Origin: Trichopria drosophilae
Taxonomy: Eukaryota; Arthropoda; Insecta; Hymenoptera; Diapriidae
Assembly (NCBI GenBank): GCA_030407085.1
Contig: CM059587.1
Location: forward strand, 69,533,001-69,597,000
Length of the DNA stretch: 64,000 nt
Direction of reading: 5' to 3'
This document shows positions 22,730-36,262 of the stretch, piece by piece. Made by a program: the position numbers and the translations under genes. The notes under the pieces were generated by a model that worked only from the letters and a program-made list of their open reading frames with translations, did not search any database and was not told the DNA's origin. Positions within the stretch are counted from its first letter, which is position 1; every line of letters starts with the position of its first letter.

Positions 22730-23250
22730 TATTGATTGAAACGAATATCTCGTGAATAATAACAAGAAAAATCTATTTCCATCACAGAGTTTAAATTATC
22801 TAAAATTATTTTTTCAAGAGATTATTTCAGCTGTTTATCTTGAGCGGTTTTAAATATTTGTTGTTTTTTTCACTCATGTCTTTTAAAATAAATATCTTTT
22901 ATTCCTATCTACAAATTAGTATAATCCCGTCTGTATATTTTTTTATAATTCACGGGGAGATAAATTATTAGTGAAAATAATAAAATAATAATACGCGGAA
23001 ATTTTACCGAAATTATTTAGTTATTCCGGATATGCAAAAGGGTTTCAGAGATATTACGGAATTATATCATAAATCAATTTCGATCCATTTCGGTAATTTT
23101 TTCGGAAGAACTTAGAATTCAACAAAATTGTTTTATTCTTTTTATTTTACACGCTTAAAGTTTCGCCGAACCAGAGTTAAATACACACATTCTCAAGCAG
23201 TAATTCAATTTTCTTTGAATTTTTCGCCGTTCATAAATAAATAATTAAAA
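22730..23250. other. unassigned AT-rich DNA
   Basis: No gene or repeat is seen. Confidence 0.3.
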
Positions 23251-23257
23251 AAATGTT

Positions 23258-23340
23258 TCGACCACGTCGGAGATTCGAGCACCGACTGACGCCCTTTCGC
23301 AATTTCTTCTCCGTGACATGCACAGCCAGTGGCATTGTAC
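23258..23340 (-). repeat. tRNA-like SINE fragment
   Basis: On minus, the B-box-like GCTCGAATCTCCGACG is followed by GTGGTCGAAAC. The unit at 45064-45128 has TTCGAATCTCCGTCGGGGTCG at the same place, so the two look like members of one SINE family. The A box is poor here. Confidence 0.35.
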
Positions 23341-23771
23341 CATGATAAATAAGCTGGATTAATACGCCGTTCATTTCATTACCTTAATGTACTTCAGTCG
23401 TAACTTTTCGGTAATGTTCCGGCATTTTTGGATCAGTGTTACGCAGCATCTGTAATATTTAGCAATTTCTGGATTTAAATGTTAGAATTGAATGGTCTTG
23501 TTCTGTAACTAATGAGTCGGGGTTCGACAAAAATTATTGAAAACTAGATTCATAAAAACAATTTTTCTCGAATCTTCAACAACCAAATAAATTCAGTAAT
23601 ATTCTATTATTAATTTTTTTCCGCGCATCATTTATTGCACACAATGTTAAGTACCATGGGCAACACATAGCAAATTTTATTTTACAGCATGACTTAGATA
23701 ATTAAATATTCTGGGCGATTGAATTATATTTTCTTATGAATATAGCAATAACAGTAAATTACGTTTAATAT

Positions 23772-24437
23772 TAGTATATTACGCAACAAGTGCGCAAAGT
23801 GCATTTTACCGCACGAGCAGCGAGAGCAAGCACGAGTCGCCGAGATAGTACGCAGTGCGGTAATATTTAATTTGCGCACCGCTTAGGCACTAGTGCGGTA
23901 AAATTTACTTTGCGCATCGAATTTTAGTGCGCAAATTAACACCTTGCACACTGTAGAATTTCATAAAATATCGTAAGCAACGCATAAATAGTATATTACT
24001 CAACGAGGGATGTAAAATAAAGAATGTCTCAGATTGCGTGTAATTGTTACCCGAGTCGAGGCCGAGGGTGAGAAACAGGCAGTCTGAGGCATTCTTTTTT
24101 ACTTCCCGAGGGAAGTATACGATTTTTCTTTATGAGAAAGTTGCTGCTTTCCTCCCGGTGTGAAGAAAAGGCTATTTTATGCAATTCTGTGTGCAAAGTG
24201 TGACTTTGTGCACTAAAATTCGATGCGCAAAGTAAATTTTACCGCACTAGGGCCTAAGCAGTGCGCACAGCTTTCGCACAATTTGCGACAAAATTTTCTT
24301 TGCGCATTGAAATTTTCCGGCGCAAATTAACACGTTGCACACGTAGAACTGCATAAAATATCGTAAGCAACGCACGCCCACCTTCCTCTCACTCGTGCGG
24401 TAAAATGCACTTTGCGCACTTGTTGCATAATATACTA
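23772..24437. mobile_element. TTGCGCAC/TTTACCGCAC palindromic element with nested insert
   Basis: The ends are TAGTATATTACGCAACAAG on the left and TAGTATATTATGCAACAAG read inward from the right. The match continues through GTGCGCAAAGTGCATTTTAC for about 46 bp. Inner phrases (AGTGCGCAAATTAACAC, CATAAAATATCGTAAGCAACGCA) occur on both sides. A second, smaller inverted structure lies inside at about 23993-24120, from GTATATTACTCAACGAGGG to CCCGAGGGAAGTATAC. It appears to be one palindromic element inserted in another. No coding capacity. Confidence 0.65.
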
Positions 24438-24439
24438 TT

Positions 24440-25167
24440 ACGCTTCAAGTACTCGAAATAATAGTATTCTTAAAGATAAATTTAATTGTTTTCTTGCACG
24501 CATACTTGGGACCACATTTTCAGAACGGCGTTTACTACGAGTTGCAAAAATCGGTTTAACTGCATAACGGTATAAACCCGTGTGGCTTGCGAGAGAAATA
24601 CTGAAAGCAGAGATTTCTACTTGCTGTGGTACTAACCTACGCGTAATCCATCACGCTATGATTCATATAAAACAAATCAGTAAATATCTAATCTTATATA
24701 GGCGCGATTAATTATAATAATAAAGGCCAATACAAGAAAATATAAATCATAAAACTCAAAGACTTGACTATTAATACTGCACAAGCGAAGTTATGTTAAT
24801 AACTTAATCTACAATTCTGATCCACTGGAAGCGAAATGTCGATAATGCAATACGAATCACACTTTGTGGGTCAAATGATTGCAAGCTCGAAATCGATTTG
24901 CGGTAGATTCAATTCGTTACGATTTGTTCCCTATATCCAGGATTATATGGTGCATTATTGGATCGTGCCAGAAGCTTTTAGCGAGGACACGCACCTCATG
25001 ACAGAAACGAAACGTCGTCGACATGCATGTATTGAGTAATAAAATGGTACTCTAGTAAATACCGTGAAAAACCGATCACAAAATGTTGAAAGCATCTACA
25101 TTTCAATTATCGTGTCTGCGAGTATTTATTAAATATTTAATTACTTGCCTGTTCATACATTTTCATG

Positions 25168-25204
<37 letters not shown>

Positions 25205-27340
25205 CTTTCGTTGATTATCTAATTATATTGCTCTCTTCAGAACTCGAAATGTTCTTAATAATTTGCAGTTAGTAAGTACAAAATGCATGCGTATGTTTTT
25301 GGAACAAAGCGCAGCATTGTGTCATCTACAATGATTTATGTTAAGAATGTTAGATGTTAACTGAAGTAAAAAAAAATATTAAACATATAAAACGTATAAA
25401 TGTAATTTTTTTCTTTAATGACATTCTAATTACAGTTTAGATAAATCCAACAAATAATAACACTAACCCTTACAAGCACACGTCATATTCTTATGTCACT
25501 CATCTGAAAACTAACGTAATCAATGCCATATGTATCAGCTTTATCCAATAGTTTGGTAAACTTTTTTCAATTATTTTTCTGTGTGTAATGTTACTAGTTT
25601 TTGTAATAGGATTAAATAATACTAGATGTTACTGGTGCATATTTTACTGCTGCAGATTGTATCTAATTCAATTCTTATTGGCTTTACGTAGTTCTGAAGT
25701 GGTCTTATAGATATTACTTGTTGTTTGGGTTTATTCAACTACTGCAAGTAGTATGTCCATGCTATTTATTTTTTTCAGTGTAATCTTGAATTCGTATATA
25801 TACGTTCAAAATCATCCTTCGTTGAAGGGTTTCAAGAACCTTTTGAGTGTCTCCGTACTGTTAAGCTTTCGATGGATATAGATCTCCTCAGAAGTCTATG
25901 CATGTGACTTAAATTCTCTTTCTCTTCGTATTCAGTAGATAAGTACGTAAAATAGATGCTGTTTACAATTTACTTGCACAATGTATAGACATTGATTTAT
26001 AGCAATGAACGTTATAACGTTTCAGCTAAAGTAAAAAGTTGATTGCTCATCCCTAAGTTAACGTATAAAAATTATGAAAAATAGAGATTAAGTAGGAGAC
26101 TTTCAGCTTTACAGTCGCATTCTTTCATTTCCGCAGCTGTATTTGCCTCTAAACACTCTATTTACTAAAGTCATATTTGAAATTTTCTTTTAAATTTTCA
26201 ATCACACACAAAAAACACACACACACACAACTCCCATTTTTATAAAAATTATCAGAGGGAGAAATTACAAAGTGTTATCGAAAGTATTTTACTTTTATAT
26301 TTTACTTATTCAGTTTTTAACAAAATGTTTAAGGAAAAAAAAAAGTTCAATATTTCAGTTACATATTAGCTGATTTTTTTTCAAATTTTTAGCAGTAACT
26401 TTTTTTACCTTATTTTGTTGACACTCGTTTTTTGTGTTAGAGCACCTTGCCTTAAGTTCAAAATATAAATTCTGTTAGCTATTACATTGACTGGTAATAA
26501 ACATTTCTCGTAGTATACATACGTAATTCAAATATTTGGTTGATCTTACCGATTTTTTTAGTGTGACAGTAAATAATGCGATTTGATTGATAATAATTTA
26601 CTTCATAACTTGCTTAACTTGCATGAACTGCATCCAGTATATTATGAAGTTCGAATAAACGTTTTTATTGAAAACCAATAATTAATATCCTGCTTTACGT
26701 GCTTATAATAATAATAGTAATTATTAAGGCGAAATTAATTAATATCCGCATTTGAATATTATAAAACTGTTCTTAAATACTAGTAGAATTATAAATGAAT
26801 CGACTATTAAATTTGTCAATATTATAATACATTTTCTATATTTTTGTATTTGTTCATTTCAATTGTTCAGAATAATGTAGAAAATTATGTATGTTTTACA
26901 GTTGAAGAAATCTAAATTCGCAGAGTACTATATAAGTGAAAGCCCTGAGGACAAATTGAAAAACATTCTCTTTGATATTCACTTTCTAAAGTTGCGAATA
27001 ATTTAAAATTATGTACCATACGGTTTCAGACGGAAAACAAAATTGCCAATTTCAATCAAATATTCGAACCACATATTCAGAAATCATGTTCAATTGAAAT
27101 GTTTAAATAATCAGTCGAACCACCTTCATATAGATGAATGGAACTAACTTGTATAAAAAAACAGTCATTTTAATCATCTGATCAAATAATTTAGTAAATC
27201 CGCAATATCATTCATTGAAATTTGTAAACCGATCAGTTAAAAGCGGTCAGATATTTCACCGGTTTGATCAAATTTAATTATATTTTATATACCATATGTA
27301 ACAAAATATGTGATTTCTGTTTAAGTTACAATTTCTTTTA
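24440..27340. other. unassigned AT-rich DNA with (AT)n
   Basis: Unassigned apart from a pure AT run at 25173-25202 and a CA-rich run at about 26208-26230. Small ORFs (at most 67 codons) are unconvincing. Confidence 0.3.
25173..25202. repeat. (AT)15 microsatellite
   Basis: An uninterrupted run of about 30 bases. Unlike other TA runs here, no transposon end abuts it. Confidence 0.85.
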
Positions 27341-27343
27341 TCT

Positions 27344-27346
<3 letters not shown>

Positions 27347-27409
<63 letters not shown>
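27347..27409 (+). repeat. (AG)n microsatellite
   Basis: About 63 bases of AG repeat with one AAAG interruption near 27393. The 62-codon frame across it (Arg-Glu repeats) is a product of the repeat. Confidence 0.9.
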
Positions 27410-27892
27410 ATCAATGAATGAAGCAAGTGATTGTACATTATATAAAATATAAAAATATTAAAATAATTCGCTTGCTATGTCTAAAATTTTACTCCAAGTA
27501 AAAATACTACCAATAACGCTTTTCGCATACTCGCAAGTAGTCTATAAAATTTGGAACTTGCATATATACTTCAGAAACCAACCCTAACTATTTGCAAAGT
27601 CAAGCACTTGAATTCTTAGCCACCTGGTGGTAAAACGCAGTTCTATCAATTAGGAAAATGAACAAGTGCCGCCAAAATATGAAATGAATTGATGCATATT
27701 GTAGAATTTAATAAATAGTACACACGTGATCAAGTCATGTAAAAAATATACGAAATCTACATACTCTACAATTTTAATTTCCTTTGTTTGTTCATACCAT
27801 AAATACCATTGATGAAAGGTAAGATTTACCGTTGGATATTTTATAGACATTACCAGTTGTGACTATTTGAACTTCACGGAGTAAAAGAATAC

Positions 27893-28150
27893 GCCAATAT
27901 AGTACTTTTCGGTCCTAGGCCGTAAAGTTCAATTTTACGGACGGAGTGGAGATTGTGCATCCGATGACTGGCGCACCGAGGTCGTAAAATTTTACGGCCG
28001 AGGAGCGAATACTATTTTTTGATACACTGTTCGCAAAAGTAGGCACTTTAACAACTATTTTTAGTCCGTAAAGTGCAGAAAGCAGTAAAGTCACACTTTA
28101 CGGACTAAAAAGAGTCCGCAAAGTGTCTACTTTACGGACACGTGTATCAA
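27893..28150. mobile_element. two adjacent short palindromic elements
   Basis: The first (about 27893-28013) has ends ATAGTACTTTTCGGTCCTAG and, read inward, ATAGTATTCGCTCCTCGG, both followed by GGCCGTAAA-like words. The second (about 28018-28150) has ends TTGATACACTGTTCGCAAAA and TTGATACACGTGTCCGTAAA. Both have cores of TTTACGG / CCGTAAA words. They abut almost exactly, like two insertions at one site. Confidence 0.55.
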
Positions 28151-28159
28151 CAAAATATT

Positions 28160-31100
28160 TAGTAAAATATAATAAAATATTTACTAAATTTAAATATTTT
28201 ATAGATCTAACATAATATTTCGTAAATTTAGCCAAATATTAGAATGTTTTTAACTATGCGGAAAAAATGAATGTCTTTCGAATATTTTATGAAATTGGTA
28301 ATTTTTTTTCCTTGCTTTCTTTATACTTTTCGGTCATGCTAAAGTAAATCGCATTGATAGAAATCTAGGACCATTGTAACTGTAATTTACGTGTGAAGAT
28401 CACTTTAATTTTTGTCGTACAAAAACGACATTTTTTATTAAATTTACGACAATGTGTCATAAATTTAACGACACAATATTCCTTAGTTGTACTGTAGTGG
28501 ACAATTCTCGCCATCAAATCATCAAATAAGGACCGTCTACCTTTTTATTTTTTTCATTATTATATATGGATGTAATACACTCGAAATATATTTGAATATG
28601 AGTTATTCTCTATTTTAAGTTTTCTCCTCAATCTCAAATATTCTTACAACATACCATTGGATTTTGCAAATTCCTCGTTTCCATGATGGCAATCCATCAG
28701 AAACGATATTTACTTCAAAGGAATGTGTGATACAATCACTACTTATCACGAAGTTAGCAATTTACGACAAGATAGATGCAATGAATTTTTTTACGCATTG
28801 GCGACTTCAGAATTGCGAAATTGAATCTATGTGTGTAATTGAAAACTAGTGATTTAGCATTTCTAAAAAATAACATAGATCAAAATCATACTGTGCTAGC
28901 TACATAATAGAAACTTTTCTTGTGAAGTGATATGTACAATATTGTGCACAACCTACGGATCATGGATAATTCACATGCCACAATGTACGATATACACTAA
29001 TAGATGAAAATTATATTAGAATCACATAATATACAAAATTTATAAAAGAATAATCTAACAACTTGAAATTAACGCACATTACATTATTATAAATGTTACA
29101 AAATAATTTAAAAAATTACCAATCTCTACTAAATTTAAAACTTTGATGTATGTGTGCAGGGTATATTCACTTTTGCTGGACATATTCACTTAGATCTGGC
29201 GACCGTAATCTTGGTGAGCCCAATTAGAAATTTTATATTTTAGGAAATCCCATTTACGAGAAGCGAATTTCCGCGTATCTGTAGATCCTGTCAGAAGATT
29301 CAGTGCCGATTTTTAGTGTAGATTTTCTCGTGCAGTGTTTTAAGATCGCAAATTCATTTATTTTACAAAAATATCGGTATATCTGTGACATGAAAGTTAA
29401 TTTTAGACATTTTTCTCTTCGTTTTTAGCACTTCATCCATTTGTTCTTTAGCTACGTGTCTGGCCATTCGTCCGTTGCTGCACGGCAGTGAATACAAGGG
29501 GAAACGCCGCGTTTTATTAACCTCGAGCTTTTGACGACAAGAGCTCGTAAAAAGTTATCTTGTTCAATGTATGGCTCTTTCTCCCTCTCACACTCTCTCT
29601 CCGTTTATATGTATCTATGTAGCTCCTTCTCGTTCTCTTCTAACTTCTTGCGGAATTGGCCTATGTAACGGCAACTACGAGCTACTGGTGTTTAAACAAT
29701 GTCGGATTTGTTTAATGGTTTCACCTTGTGGATCCTGACATCCCCTGGCGAGTGGTTTTATTCCCTTTACTTCTTCTCTTTGTTCTACCGATTAACCCTT
29801 CTCAAGAGAATTTCACTCTCAATTTTCTGTGTGACAGATATATTCTTTCGATACCATAAACAGAAGAATTAAAGCGCACTAAGTTAAAAAAAAATACGAA
29901 AAAAAAGTTTATTGAAAATTGCTTTCGTACCATTACGGTAATCCATTTCAAAATTGAATCTATTGTGATCAGTTTTACCTTTACTTCCTTAAGATGCTAA
30001 TATTCTTCTTATTATAATAAGATGCTTATATTCCCTTATTTGTTGCAAAATTCGACTTTACGCAGGGAAAGTTATTAATTATTTTAAAAATTTTAAAATG
30101 TCAGAGTTCAATGACAGTGAAATTGTTCTAAATACAGATATTACAACAAAATCAGAGTAATCGTATTCTCATCTGTCGTAAACTAACGTTTTGGATGTAA
30201 AAGCATTTAGTATGCATTATACCATGTAAGAAGCAAATTACCTATATTGCGGTTGATGTAATTATGTAGATAAGCATACTGTTGCTCGTGGATTATAAAC
30301 CCTCCCCACAAATATGAACTGAATATGCTCGAAAATTGAGCTTTTATTTTATTCCCCTTTCCAGTTTATGATTTAAATTATTTTCAATGTTTTAGTAAGT
30401 TTATTGGAAGCGAACGATTGTTCTAGAAAAATATTAGTCCCTCGACAATTTCACATATTGTTATATACATTATGCGGCATTAACTTCTCAAATATCGAGG
30501 TCTCACCCTGGTCCTGTTCGAAACAAGACATTATGCTTATCATCCATCAATATAACTAGTCCAAACCAATGAGTCATAAAAAAGAAGGTACATAACATTT
30601 GATTATTTTCGAAATATATAGACAATTAATATTATATGAGAGAGAATCGACACGAGGATTACAGACTAATTTTGAGAAGCTGTTAAATTTTCTACCTGCC
30701 TAATTGTTGCTATTAATGTCAGGTAGGTATCTTTCAACGTTGTCATCCACCTTATACGATCGTCAAAACGAACTGAATTAAAATTCATTCATGCACAATA
30801 TTTAGACAGTGTACTAAAATCTGTCTATGTATATTTTAATAATATATGCATTAAAAGTGGCTGTACAAACGGTTTATTCTATTTTCTGATCTCCTCTGTG
30901 CACATAACTTTATTTCTTAAGAGCCGCTATATCAATTCTTCAATCAGGGTACAACAAAATCTGAATTTGAATAAATTCCAAAATTTTTAAGGAGAAGCAC
31001 ATTATGTCCAGTCGATAACTTTAATTCCTAACTTAAAATATTCAAATTAAACACGAATAGGTAAGAATTCGAATAAATAAATTTGTGAAGTAACGGAACT

Positions 31101-34100
31101 GTTTTATAATTGTCACCTCCGAAAGTTATTTTCGCAAATTCATTCATAATAAATGCGTAAAACGGCTCTAACATAGTAATTCCTTATGAATTCACACTGA
31201 TGTATATATTTTTCCATGAAAATATGACGCCGGCGTCGGAAGAAGCGAATTTGATTAAAAGAACGAGGCGGTATTTAGCTGCCAATTACTATTTAAAAAT
31301 TGTTTGATTTACATTTCAATTTGAGTAATTATTATTGTGATAAAAGTTGCGACATTCTTGAAATAAAACGATTGAATTAATATTAAATGGACTAGAATAA
31401 AGCATGGATGTGTTTAAGTTATTATATAAATATACTGATTGTGTAGCATGACAGGTGATATATAATTACTCATAATACGTGCAATTACGTTTTTTATTAA
31501 ATTGTGCTTGAAAAGGATGTACGCATCAGAAATCATTTTCGAAAAAGAGACAACTCCGCAGGGACCTCACGCCAATCAGAGATTTTCCAATTTCCTCTTA
31601 CTACCGTTTTTGAACGCCAAAAAGAAAAAAGGGCAAAAGCACAGGAAACGACATTCTTAGTAGTTTCAGTTTGTGAACTATGAGTTTTAGATTTAACGTA
31701 CCGGATGCTTCAGTTATATAGCACTGCTATAAGTGGCGTTCAATTTTTAATTTATTACGTTCTTTCAAAAACAGCTTTTCACATCTCTAAATATTCAGAG
31801 AATTAGTATAAATGGAAAGTGTGGCAATAAAAGTGCTGGTATAATGTGAATGATGTTAACAATGCTCATTCCTAAGTATCAAGAAAACAGATGGGGATAT
31901 ATCCAAACTTGGGATACAGATGCACTGATAACCTCTTTTGAAATTAAATCTAGATGGATCTGTGGGTATTATAATAGTGTCTACGAATAGCAACTGACTT
32001 GTAATATTTTAAATTCAATACAAACAGAAAATATTGAGAGGAAAGGTCCTGACTAGAATCCGCAATTAAAGTAAAGTAGAAATTTAAATTATTTTGTAGA
32101 CGCGTTACTAAGACGCAGAAAATCGCGATATGTCTATAGATATAGCGGATGGAAATTATTATTCAGCGCATAAGGTATTTAATTTAAATTTGAAGTGTTG
32201 ATGCACCTTTTTCTTTAAGCCGTTATAGCCTGGGCAATTAAAAGATCACCATATTCTTTGAAAAGGTTGCGTAGAGTAACATTGACCCATTTTGATATCT
32301 AGTAAGAAATATGAGGTGATGATTTTCTTACTAACTCACAACATTCTGCAATTCTGAAATTCTTACCACTCTATACTTGGGTAATATGATACGAACTATG
32401 AACTAACGATATTTGGTAGCGATTAAGGGGATATTAGAAACTAGTATGATACGTAGATAAAGACGTGAGGTGCTTTCCTCTTATATTATTCATAATGATC
32501 GGTACTAAATAATGAACAAGCACATTGTTTCGCATAAATGAGAGTTTATACTCTTATATACCCAATTAGTGATGCAATTATACATAATATCTGAACACAC
32601 TTGTATATAGACTATATTATACTAGAACGATGCTATATCTTTAGTAGATCAAATAATGATCTAAATAATCAGGTAGTTGAAGAACTTTAAGTGCATCTGT
32701 ATATTTAAATGTATTTTAATGCTAATTTAGATTTCGCATTGTAACAAGTGATATATAACAGCATAAGGTAACTCAACGAAAAAAAATTGAGACTTAACTT
32801 TAGATGTACGAGAAAATTCTAAACGCACACATCTCTTTCCTTTTGTTCCCCATTTCAGAAGCATTTTGAATCTTGGAGTACGTGGCTGATCGCGCCACAA
32901 TTGTTTCTCTGTTCAGATTTGAATTTTGCAACTTGGGGTAGATACGAGCATTGAATACAAAATATCCCGAACTTAGAGTTTCACTACTTAGAATTTTGTT
33001 TTCTTCAACTGTGACGAATTAAATGTCGTATATGTACCGCAATTTGAGCTGCATTTACAATATGCAATAGTTTTAAAGTTACGATGTATGAATATGGAAA
33101 TTTTTTTCAAGACGTACTGAAATACTATTATAAGAATTGCCAAGCACATAACGACATTTAATTCGGTAACGATGCTGTACAGTGACGCGCTAAAATATTA
33201 TTAAGAATTTTTATTTTTAGTGCTTGAGAAAATATTAATATGTTTTTTCTTAATTTATAGAAAACAAAATATATTCCAAACTATGTTTTATCAAAAATTC
33301 AAACATGTCATTTTAATTTAACATATGAGACGTGTTAAATACTAAGGTAGCATTGCGAATTTCCAGGATTTCTTGCATTTGAGTTTCGTTTTATTTTATA
33401 TTTAATGTAAGTATGCTTGTCCGGAATATATGCCCACTCATTGTTTCAGGTATATATTATATAATTTGTTGTTTGTTTAGTGTGCTCTTGTCGATTTTTT
33501 ATCAAAGAAAGCCGAGAAAATACTAATGACGAACCTCCCTCTGGATACTCCGTCATGTGAATATTGGATGAGAACGTTAAAAAAAGTGATGCGTTTGGGA
33601 ATCGGCGAATCACCATTATGGAAGTTGCTGATGACGTCGAACTCTGGGTTTGTTCGGCCATGCATTTTTTTTCGTTGTTTTGAGCATGAAATGGATATCA
33701 GTTAATTTAGCTAGACTAAAAAAGCATAAACAAAGATGTGCAACGATTGAGGAGACAACGTCCTCATAGCTGCCGCAGGGCGATTCCGAGAAGTGTTTAT
33801 TAGAAGTGCTTAACGTAGATCGGTATTATATATGAGGTGAAATTGTTTAAAGGGGACAATATGACCATCCATGAATAAATAAATTATTGTTGATATAAAT
33901 AAAAACTGACTGACTTAATTCTATCTTAACTCATAGTATTCTGAATGTTTATTAGTCGCTTTCGAGGTAGACACAACTCGGCCAGGCACATGGTATATAT
34001 CACATTTTTGATGTTTTGGATGATTGAAGATAGTATATAAAGTGTTAATACTTTATTAAATAAGTAAAAAATAACTTTATACTGAACCAAATTTTCACTT

Positions 34101-34145
34101 TAGGGATTTCGTCATTTGCAATGAAAATTTAAATAATGAGAAATA
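28160..34145. other. 6-kb unassigned AT-rich tract
   Basis: I see no gene, complete repeat or element end. There is a small inverted motif around TTAAATTTACGACA at 28440-28470 and a GC-richer patch at 29440-29530. A 71-codon minus frame at 33446-33661 has no recognisable features. This is compatible with intronic or intergenic single-copy DNA. Confidence 0.35.
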
Positions 34146-34190
34146 AAAAAATTGCAAGGGTCTAAATGGAAGGCAAAAAAAATCTTTTAC

Positions 34191-34208
34191 GTTTCGACTC
34201 CTCTTCAG
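34191..34208 (-). ncRNA. hammerhead-core-like motif (degenerate)
   Basis: On minus the string CTGAAGAGGAGTCGAAAC contains the CUGANGA and GAAAC core boxes of a hammerhead ribozyme, but stem II would be minimal. A fuller version lies at 39706-39734. This may be a relic of a Penelope-like or other retroelement end. Low confidence. Confidence 0.2.
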
Positions 34209-34249
34209 AAAGTATTGGGCCAGCAATATTTAATTTCTGATTGTTTTAA

Positions 34250-34282
<33 letters not shown>

Positions 34283-34339
34283 CAGGGTGTCCGAAAAGTA
34301 TGGAAACACTCAAATATCTCGGAAAATCGACATCGAATC

Positions 34340-35420
34340 GAAAAAGTAAAAATACACGTATTCAATGGTTTCAAGAGAGCTATCCAGTGACACCTAACAC
34401 AACCCCCCACCCCCACCCGCTGGGGGTGATAGAGGGGGTAACTTAAAAATTTTAAATGGGAACCCCCAATTTTTATTGCAGATTTTGCTTCCTCAGAAAA
34501 AGTTACGTAAATTTTGCCTACCATTATAATTGTTTTTGTTGACAGATGGCGCTGTAATCAACGAAATTAAAAAATTATTCTAAAAAGTTTTAAAAATCTC
34601 GCGAAAAACACAACGGATCAAAAAAGTAAAAACACACGTATTCAATGGTTTCAAGAGAGCTATCCAGTGACACCTAACACAACCCCCCACCCCCACCCGC
34701 TGGGGGTGATAGAGGGGGTAACTTAAAAATTTTAAATGGGAACCCCCAATTTTTATTGCAGATTTTGCTTCCTCAGAAAAAGTTACGTAAATTTTGCCTA
34801 CCATTATAATTGTTTTTGTTGACAGATGGCGCTGTAATCAACGAAATTAAAAAATTATTCTAAAAAGTTTTAAAAATCTCGCGAAAAACACAACGGATCA
34901 AAAAAGTAAAAACACACGTATTCAATGGTTTCAAGAGAGCTATCCAGTGACACCTAACACAACCCCCCACCCCCACCCGCTGGGGGTGATAGAGGGGGTA
35001 ACTTCAAAATTTTAAATGGGAACCCCCAATTTTTATTGCAGATTTTGCTTCCTCAGAAAAAGTTACGTAAATTTTGCCTACCATTATAATTGTTTTTGTT
35101 GACAGATGGCGCTGTAATCAACGAAATTAAAAAATTATTCTAAAAAGTTTTAAAAATCTCGCGAAAAACACAACGGATCAAAAAAGTAAAAACACACGTA
35201 TTTAATGGTTTCAAGAGAGCTATCCAGTGACACCTAACACGACCCCCCACCCCCACAGGCTGGGGGTGATGGAGGGGGAAACTTAAAAATTTTAAATGGG
35301 AACTCCCAAATTTTATTGCAGATTTCTCTTCTTCAGAAAAAGTTACGTAAATTTTACCTATTATAATTATTTTTGTTAACAGATGGAGCTGCAATCTGCG
35401 AAATTAAAAAATTACTAAAA
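34340..35420 (+). repeat. left 280-bp iterated repeat (four boxes)
   Basis: The box TCAATGGTTTCAAGAGAGC, with one change in the last unit, recurs at exact 280-bp steps (about 34362, 34642, 34922 and 35202). Units 1-3 are nearly identical; the innermost is more diverged. Each has a C-run/G-run pair (CCCCCACCCCCACC followed by GCTGGGGGTG), TTTTTATTGCAGATTT and TGGCGCTGTAATC (changed to TGGAGCTGCAATC in the innermost). The near identity suggests recent expansion or homogenisation. Confidence 0.9.
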
Positions 35421-35639
35421 AATATTTAACTTGACGTACATGGAATAGCATACCACGTTTTCAGAATTTTAAATAACGTCTTTTGCCTTTAAATATTTCT
35501 AGTTTACCGATTCTCACCGCGAGGAGGTAGACGATTTTGAGAATCTTCTGTTTTACTTTTTTTTTTATTTGATTTCTGTTTTTTACCTTTTTTTTATTCT
35601 TCACTATTAAATTTTTTTATGTTTTTTTTTAATGTATTT

Positions 35640-36126
35640 GCTTACCTTTTCTTCCAGATATTAAAATTCTTTATTCGCTCCCCCCTTGTAATTGTGCATA
35701 CAAAGTTTTTGACAGAAAAATGAAGAATCGACATCCTTATTCTACGAGGAAGTGAATGTCGTGTATCCGAATAGCGTAAATGGTGACCAAATCCGCATAT
35801 GGTGTTATGGCTTTCTTGCATGACTGTGATTTTGTATACTTGTGTGAAAGTACTGTAGGTATCGCTTGCGGAAACCCATTGCATACACTCGGTCGATTTT
35901 TTCAACTGCCAGTGTTACAGAGAAAGTAGTCAATAATCGAACATCGTCAGCGTCCAAATCAAAACAGCACGTCTTAGTATTAGTTAAGCTCTATTGTTTG
36001 AATGAGTCAAGGTCTCGGTTATTTTTCAGCTTTGTGAAAATTACACATGCGAGCGTCACTCTTGTCGAAAACTTGGTCAAATTCGTACCGCAAAAAATCG
36101 CAATTCTCTTCGTTCTCGCTATTTGA
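35640..36126 (+). pseudogene. relic of a transposase N-terminal region
   Basis: The stretch 35645-35760 mirrors 36205-36320: the phrase before the transposase ATG and the start of its ORF (TTTGACA, AGAAAAATGAAGAATCGACA, then TCCTTATTCTACGAGGA) recur with many changes. Farther on, the frame around 35890-36125 gives TASVTEKVVNNRTSSAS and HASVTLVENLVKF. These line up loosely with TGSVNDRPKSGRPKTST and HTSVRKIAQATGI of the intact enzyme. It is read as a decayed tandem copy of the DNA-binding half. The DNA match near 35.7 kb is fairly clear, the later protein match is weak. Confidence 0.5.
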
Positions 36127-36262
36127 TACTTAATGTAATGTTTCTCTAACATTTGAATTTCTTCTAATTTTTTATATTTCTTTTATTTCTTCATTCTTTG
36201 CTTCATATTTCTTCCATTTCGATACATTCTGTATTCTGCCTCCTGTTGTAATTTGGCATACT

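Noticed and set aside
27264..27452. 62-codon frame with an Arg-Glu run
   Set aside because: It is translation of the (AG)n microsatellite.
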